Shown here in pieces: positions 61,572 through 64,000 of a stretch of 64,000 nucleotides of DNA. The notes below the pieces were generated by a model. That model worked only from the letters and a program-made list of their open reading frames with translations, was not told where the DNA came from and made no database searches. The stretch covers positions 1,240,001 through 1,304,000 of the forward strand of contig NZ_CP168219.1 of NCBI RefSeq assembly GCF_041714655.1, given 5' to 3'. This DNA is from Pseudoroseicyclus_A sp041714655 (GTDB lineage: Bacteria; Pseudomonadota; Alphaproteobacteria; Rhodobacterales; Rhodobacteraceae). Positions within the stretch are counted from its first letter, which is position 1. Each line of letters begins with the position of its first letter. Position numbers and translations under genes: made by a program.

Positions 61572-62509
61572 TCCGTCTTCCGGCGGTGCTCGGCGCGATA
61601 GAGCGCGCCTTGCTGCAGGAAGGCATGCACCAGCGGCGAGGGCTCCGACCGCCGCGAGGCCAGCGACAGGCTGGCGCGCACCTCGGCCCCGGCAAGCTGC
61701 AGGTAGCGCACGCCCGGAAGGCGCAGCACCTGGCAGCTCGCGGGCACGAGCGCCACGCCGAAGCCGATGCCGACGAGCGACAGGATCGTCACGAAATCGG
61801 CAGCCTGCCGCCCGAAGGTCGGGCTGAACCCGGCCGCCTCGCAGGCCTGCCGCGTGTATTGCGTGAAGCTCACGCCGGCGCCGTGGTGGGGGGTGAGAAA
61901 GCTCTCTCCCCGCAGATCGGCAAGGGCGACCGTCTCGCCTTCGGCGCGCGGGTGCCGTTCCGGCAGGGCGAGCACCAGCTCTTCGCGCAGGATCAGCGAG
62001 GCCCCCACGCCCAGCGGCATCTCGACCGGCGGGCGGATGAACCCGATGTCGAGCGTGCCCGCGGCGATCCGGGGGAGCTGCTCCTGCATTTCGAGCTCGT
62101 GCAGGTCGATCTCGACATCGGGATAGCTTTCGCGAAAGGCGGACAGGATGTCGATCAGCGCGCCGGTGTAGCTGGCCGAGCCGACATAGCCGACGGCGAT
62201 GCGCCCCAGCTCGCCGCGCCCGGCCCGCTGCGCCTTGGCCAGCGCCGCGCCGGCATGGTCGAGCGCGGCGCGCGCCTCCTGCGAAAACAGCTCGCCCGCC
62301 GCCGTCAGCTTCACGTGGCGTTGGGTGCGATTGAAGAGCTGCGCGCCGACGATCTCTTCCAGCGCCTTGATCTGCTGCGACAGGTTCGGTTGCGCAATGC
62401 CGAGCTGCTCTGCGGCCCGGCCGAAATTGAGCTGCTCGGCCACCGCCAGAAAATAGCGCATGTGCCGAAGCTCGAGCAGATGCCGAGTGTTGCGTCGCCC
62501 GCCTGCCAT
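61568..62509 (-). CDS. LysR-type transcriptional regulator
   Basis: 313 aa. N-terminal HTH (LRHMRYFLAVAEQLNFGRAA, AQPNLSQQIKALEEIVGAQL, in blocks) with the LFNRTQRHVKLTAAGE hinge, then the substrate-binding domain (GRIAVGYVGSASYTGALI, LDIGFIRPP, LALPERHPRAEG, VTILSLVGIGFGVALVP). The ligand pocket may bind a small aromatic or amino acid. It lies between the CoA-transferase and the PPOX-ocd pair and probably controls both; motif B is 38 bp upstream of its ATG. Start 62509 or 62461. Confidence 0.92.
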   Translation of the reverse strand: MAGGRRNTRHLLELRHMRYFLAVAEQLNFGRAAEQLGIAQPNLSQQIKALEEIVGAQLFNRTQRHVKLTAAGELFSQEARAALDHAGAALAKAQRAGRGELGRIAVGYVGSASYTGALIDILSAFRESYPDVEIDLHELEMQEQLPRIAAGTLDIGFIRPPVEMPLGVGASLILREELVLALPERHPRAEGETVALADLRGESFLTPHHGAGVSFTQYTRQACEAAGFSPTFGRQAADFVTILSLVGIGFGVALVPASCQVLRLPGVRYLQLAGAEVRASLSLASRRSEPSPLVHAFLQQGALYRAEHRRKTD

Positions 62510-62546
62510 CCCGTCCCCGTCCTTTGGCTGATTGATCCGTCGTGGT

Positions 62547-62577
62547 TATCAATTTTGCAGCCACTGTATATTGGACG
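62547..62577. promoter_or_regulatory. Bipartite motif B (candidate LysR operator) in the LysR/PPOX divergent region
   Basis: TATCAATT (62547-62554), 14 bases, TATTGGACG (62569-62577), the same elements and spacing as motif A upstream of the CoA-transferase. Confidence 0.55.
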
Positions 62578-62668
62578 AATGGGTTTTTGCCAGTCAGTCT
62601 TGCGTCGCAAGGGGCTCAGCCGGGCGCCGCCGGAAGCGCGCCGGACAAGCGATATGCAGGAGCGGGTC

Positions 62669-63283
62669 ATGGAATTCGTCGAGACGGTCGAGCAGCTTCG
62701 CGCGCGCTACGGCGCGCCGGGCGAGGGGGCGGTGCGCAAGGTGCTGCCCATGATCGACGATCATTCCCGCGCCTTCCTGGCGCGCAGCCCCTTCGTGCTG
62801 ATCGGCTCGCAATCGCCGGATGGCCGGGCGGATGTGACGCCGAAGGGCGATGCGCCCGGCTTCGTGAAGGTGCTCGACGCGCAGACGCTGGCGATCCCCG
62901 ACCGGCCCGGCAACAGGCGGCTCGACACCTGGGAGAACATCATCGCCAACCCCTCGGTGGGGATGATCGCGCTCGTGCCCGGCATGCAGGAGACGCTGCG
63001 CATCAATGGCGAGGCGCGGCTGACCTTCGACGAGGGGCTCTGCGAGGAGCTCGGCATGAACGGGCGCCCGGCGCTGTCGGTGGCGGTGGTGAAGGTGCGC
63101 GAGGTCTTCATGCATTGCGCCAAGTGCTTCATCCGCTCGGGCCTGTGGAAGCCCGAGACCTGGCCCGACCGCAGCGAGCTGCCCACTTTGGGCGAGATCC
63201 TGCGCGACCAGATGGCGCTCGCCGAGAGTGCCGATGCGCTCGATGCGTCGCTGGCCGACAGCTACCGAAAGTCGCTCTGGTGA
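62669..63283 (+). CDS. PPOX-type (pyridoxamine-phosphate-oxidase-like) flavoprotein
   Basis: 204 aa, split-barrel FMN-binding family. SRAFLARSPFVLIGSQSPDG, VTPKGDAPGFVKVLD, IPDRPGNRRLDTWENI, GMIALVPGMQETLRINGEA, and a C-terminal MHCAKCFIRSGLWKPE. The layout matches the MSMEG_1061-type group of PPOX proteins. It may use FMN in a small-molecule reduction or oxidation; no established substrate. ATG 62669 follows AGGAG by 6 bases; ATG 62654 is possible. Its stop overlaps the ocd start (GTGA). Confidence 0.85.
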   Translation: MEFVETVEQLRARYGAPGEGAVRKVLPMIDDHSRAFLARSPFVLIGSQSPDGRADVTPKGDAPGFVKVLDAQTLAIPDRPGNRRLDTWENIIANPSVGMIALVPGMQETLRINGEARLTFDEGLCEELGMNGRPALSVAVVKVREVFMHCAKCFIRSGLWKPETWPDRSELPTLGEILRDQMALAESADALDASLADSYRKSLW

Positions 63284-64000
63284 GCGGGGCGGGGGCGGCC
63301 GGCGCGCCCACGCCGGGGCAGGCGGCGGGTCCGACCCCGGGGCTCAACACCGTGCGCTTCGTCAGCGTGGATGCGATGATGCGGCTGGTGCATCACGTCG
63401 GCGTCGAGGCCTTCCTCATCGGGCTCGCCGAGCGGATCGAGGATGACTTCCGCCGCTGGGAGCAGTTCGACAAGTCGCCCCGGCTGGCGGCCCATGCGCC
63501 GAATGGCGTGGTCGAACTGATGCCGACGGCAGATGGCGAGCATTACGCGTTCAAATATGTGAACGGCCATCCGGGCAACGCCAGAATGGGCCGCCAGACC
63601 GTGACCGCCTTCGGCGTCTTGGCCGACATGGCGACGGGCTATCCGCTCATGCTGTCGGAAATGACGATCCTGACGGCGCTGCGCACGGCGGCGACCTCGG
63701 CGCTTGCGGCCAAACGCCTGGCGCGGGCGGATGCGCGGGTGATGGCGCTGATCGGCAACGGCGCGCAGTCGGAATTTCAGGCGCTGGCCTTCCGCGCGCT
63801 GATGGGGATCACCGAGCTGCGGCTCTACGACATCGACCCGTCGGCGACGGCGCGGTGCGCGGCGAACCTGCGGAAGGCCGGCTTTTCCGTGACCTATTGC
63901 AGCAGCGCCGAGGCCGCCGTGCTGGGCGCCGACATCGTCACCACCGCCACGGCCGACAAGGCGCATGCGACCATCCTGTCGGACAATCTCGTGGGCGAGG
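63280..64000 (+). CDS. Ornithine cyclodeaminase (3' truncated)
   Basis: Open from GTG 63280 to the window end; about 240 residues, so the C-terminus lies to the right. FKYVNGHPGNARMGRQTVTAF, GYPLMLSEMTILTALRTAATS, ALIGNGAQSEFQALAFRALM (NAD-binding) and LYDIDPSATARC, then GADIVTTATADKAHATILSD, are typical of ornithine cyclodeaminase, which turns ornithine into proline and ammonia. The first ~22 residues are Gly/Ala/Pro-rich and unlike the family; GTG 63352 (VRFVSVDAMM) would give a standard N-terminus, but GTG 63280 is coupled to PPOX by GTGA. No gene symbol is assigned because the mu-crystallin family has other members. Confidence 0.88.
   Translation, partial: MSGAGAAGAPTPGQAAGPTPGLNTVRFVSVDAMMRLVHHVGVEAFLIGLAERIEDDFRRWEQFDKSPRLAAHAPNGVVELMPTADGEHYAFKYVNGHPGNARMGRQTVTAFGVLADMATGYPLMLSEMTILTALRTAATSALAAKRLARADARVMALIGNGAQSEFQALAFRALMGITELRLYDIDPSATARCAANLRKAGFSVTYCSSAEAAVLGADIVTTATADKAHATILSDNLVGE

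Overview
The window is high-GC DNA (well above 60% by eye) with short intergenic gaps, many ATGA/GTGA stop-start overlaps and frequent GTG starts. Gene content and order (cell-wall amidase-mrcA-prfB, bactofilin plus M23 peptidase, a coiled-coil gene overlapping zapA, bolA with grxD, purL) and a GTTC-N7-GTTC SOS box point to an alphaproteobacterium, most likely Rhodobacterales (Rhodobacteraceae/Paracoccaceae). This is judged from protein features and synteny, not from a database search.

Bases 1-44360 look like core chromosome. In order: cell-wall amidase (5' cut), PBP1A, RF2, an amidase-signature enzyme, bactofilin with a membrane M23 peptidase, a Bcp peroxiredoxin, a giant AsmA/YhdP-like protein coupled to queA, an MFS transporter, DUF924, lpd, three tandem paralogous lipoproteins, uvrA with an SOS box, a DUF2807 protein, YbdK, a YkgJ-type protein, mmsA, a CBS protein, coaD, a 52-aa DUF1127-like protein, MarC, a 46-aa membrane protein with gap, DUF808, tkt, a ZauP-like coiled-coil gene with zapA and an MliC-like lysozyme inhibitor, a one-TM protein, bolA - 54-aa ORF - grxD, a GNAT, purL, ychF, a phytase-esterase-like secreted protein and a NIT-domain chemoreceptor, ending at tRNA-Ser(GCU).

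Bases 44518-64000 (right edge cut) are a catabolic block directly downstream of that tRNA. An IclR regulator and an alpha/beta hydrolase diverge from a long same-strand run: aldehyde dehydrogenase, SDR, a five-gene peptide/opine-type ABC importer, a DddQ-like cupin, an opine-oxidase/HcnB-like flavoprotein with four Cys, a HcnC-like DAO-family oxidase, an M20 amidohydrolase and a second DAO-family oxidase. A class III CoA-transferase, a convergent LysR regulator, a PPOX-type flavoprotein and ornithine cyclodeaminase follow. Together they suggest import of an N-substituted or N-acylated amino-acid-like compound, hydrolytic and oxidative cleavage at nitrogen, oxidation of the aldehyde or alcohol product, CoA activation of an acid, and conversion of ornithine to proline. 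The substrate is unknown.

Regulatory signals seen: an SOS box at uvrA, a CtrA-like site at the chemoreceptor, a palindrome over the -35 box next to the IclR gene, and a 31-bp bipartite motif found in both the CoA-transferase and the LysR/PPOX-ocd promoter regions. Non-coding structure includes many GC-rich terminator hairpins and a 45-bp double-hairpin repeat present in two copies (43/45 identical).
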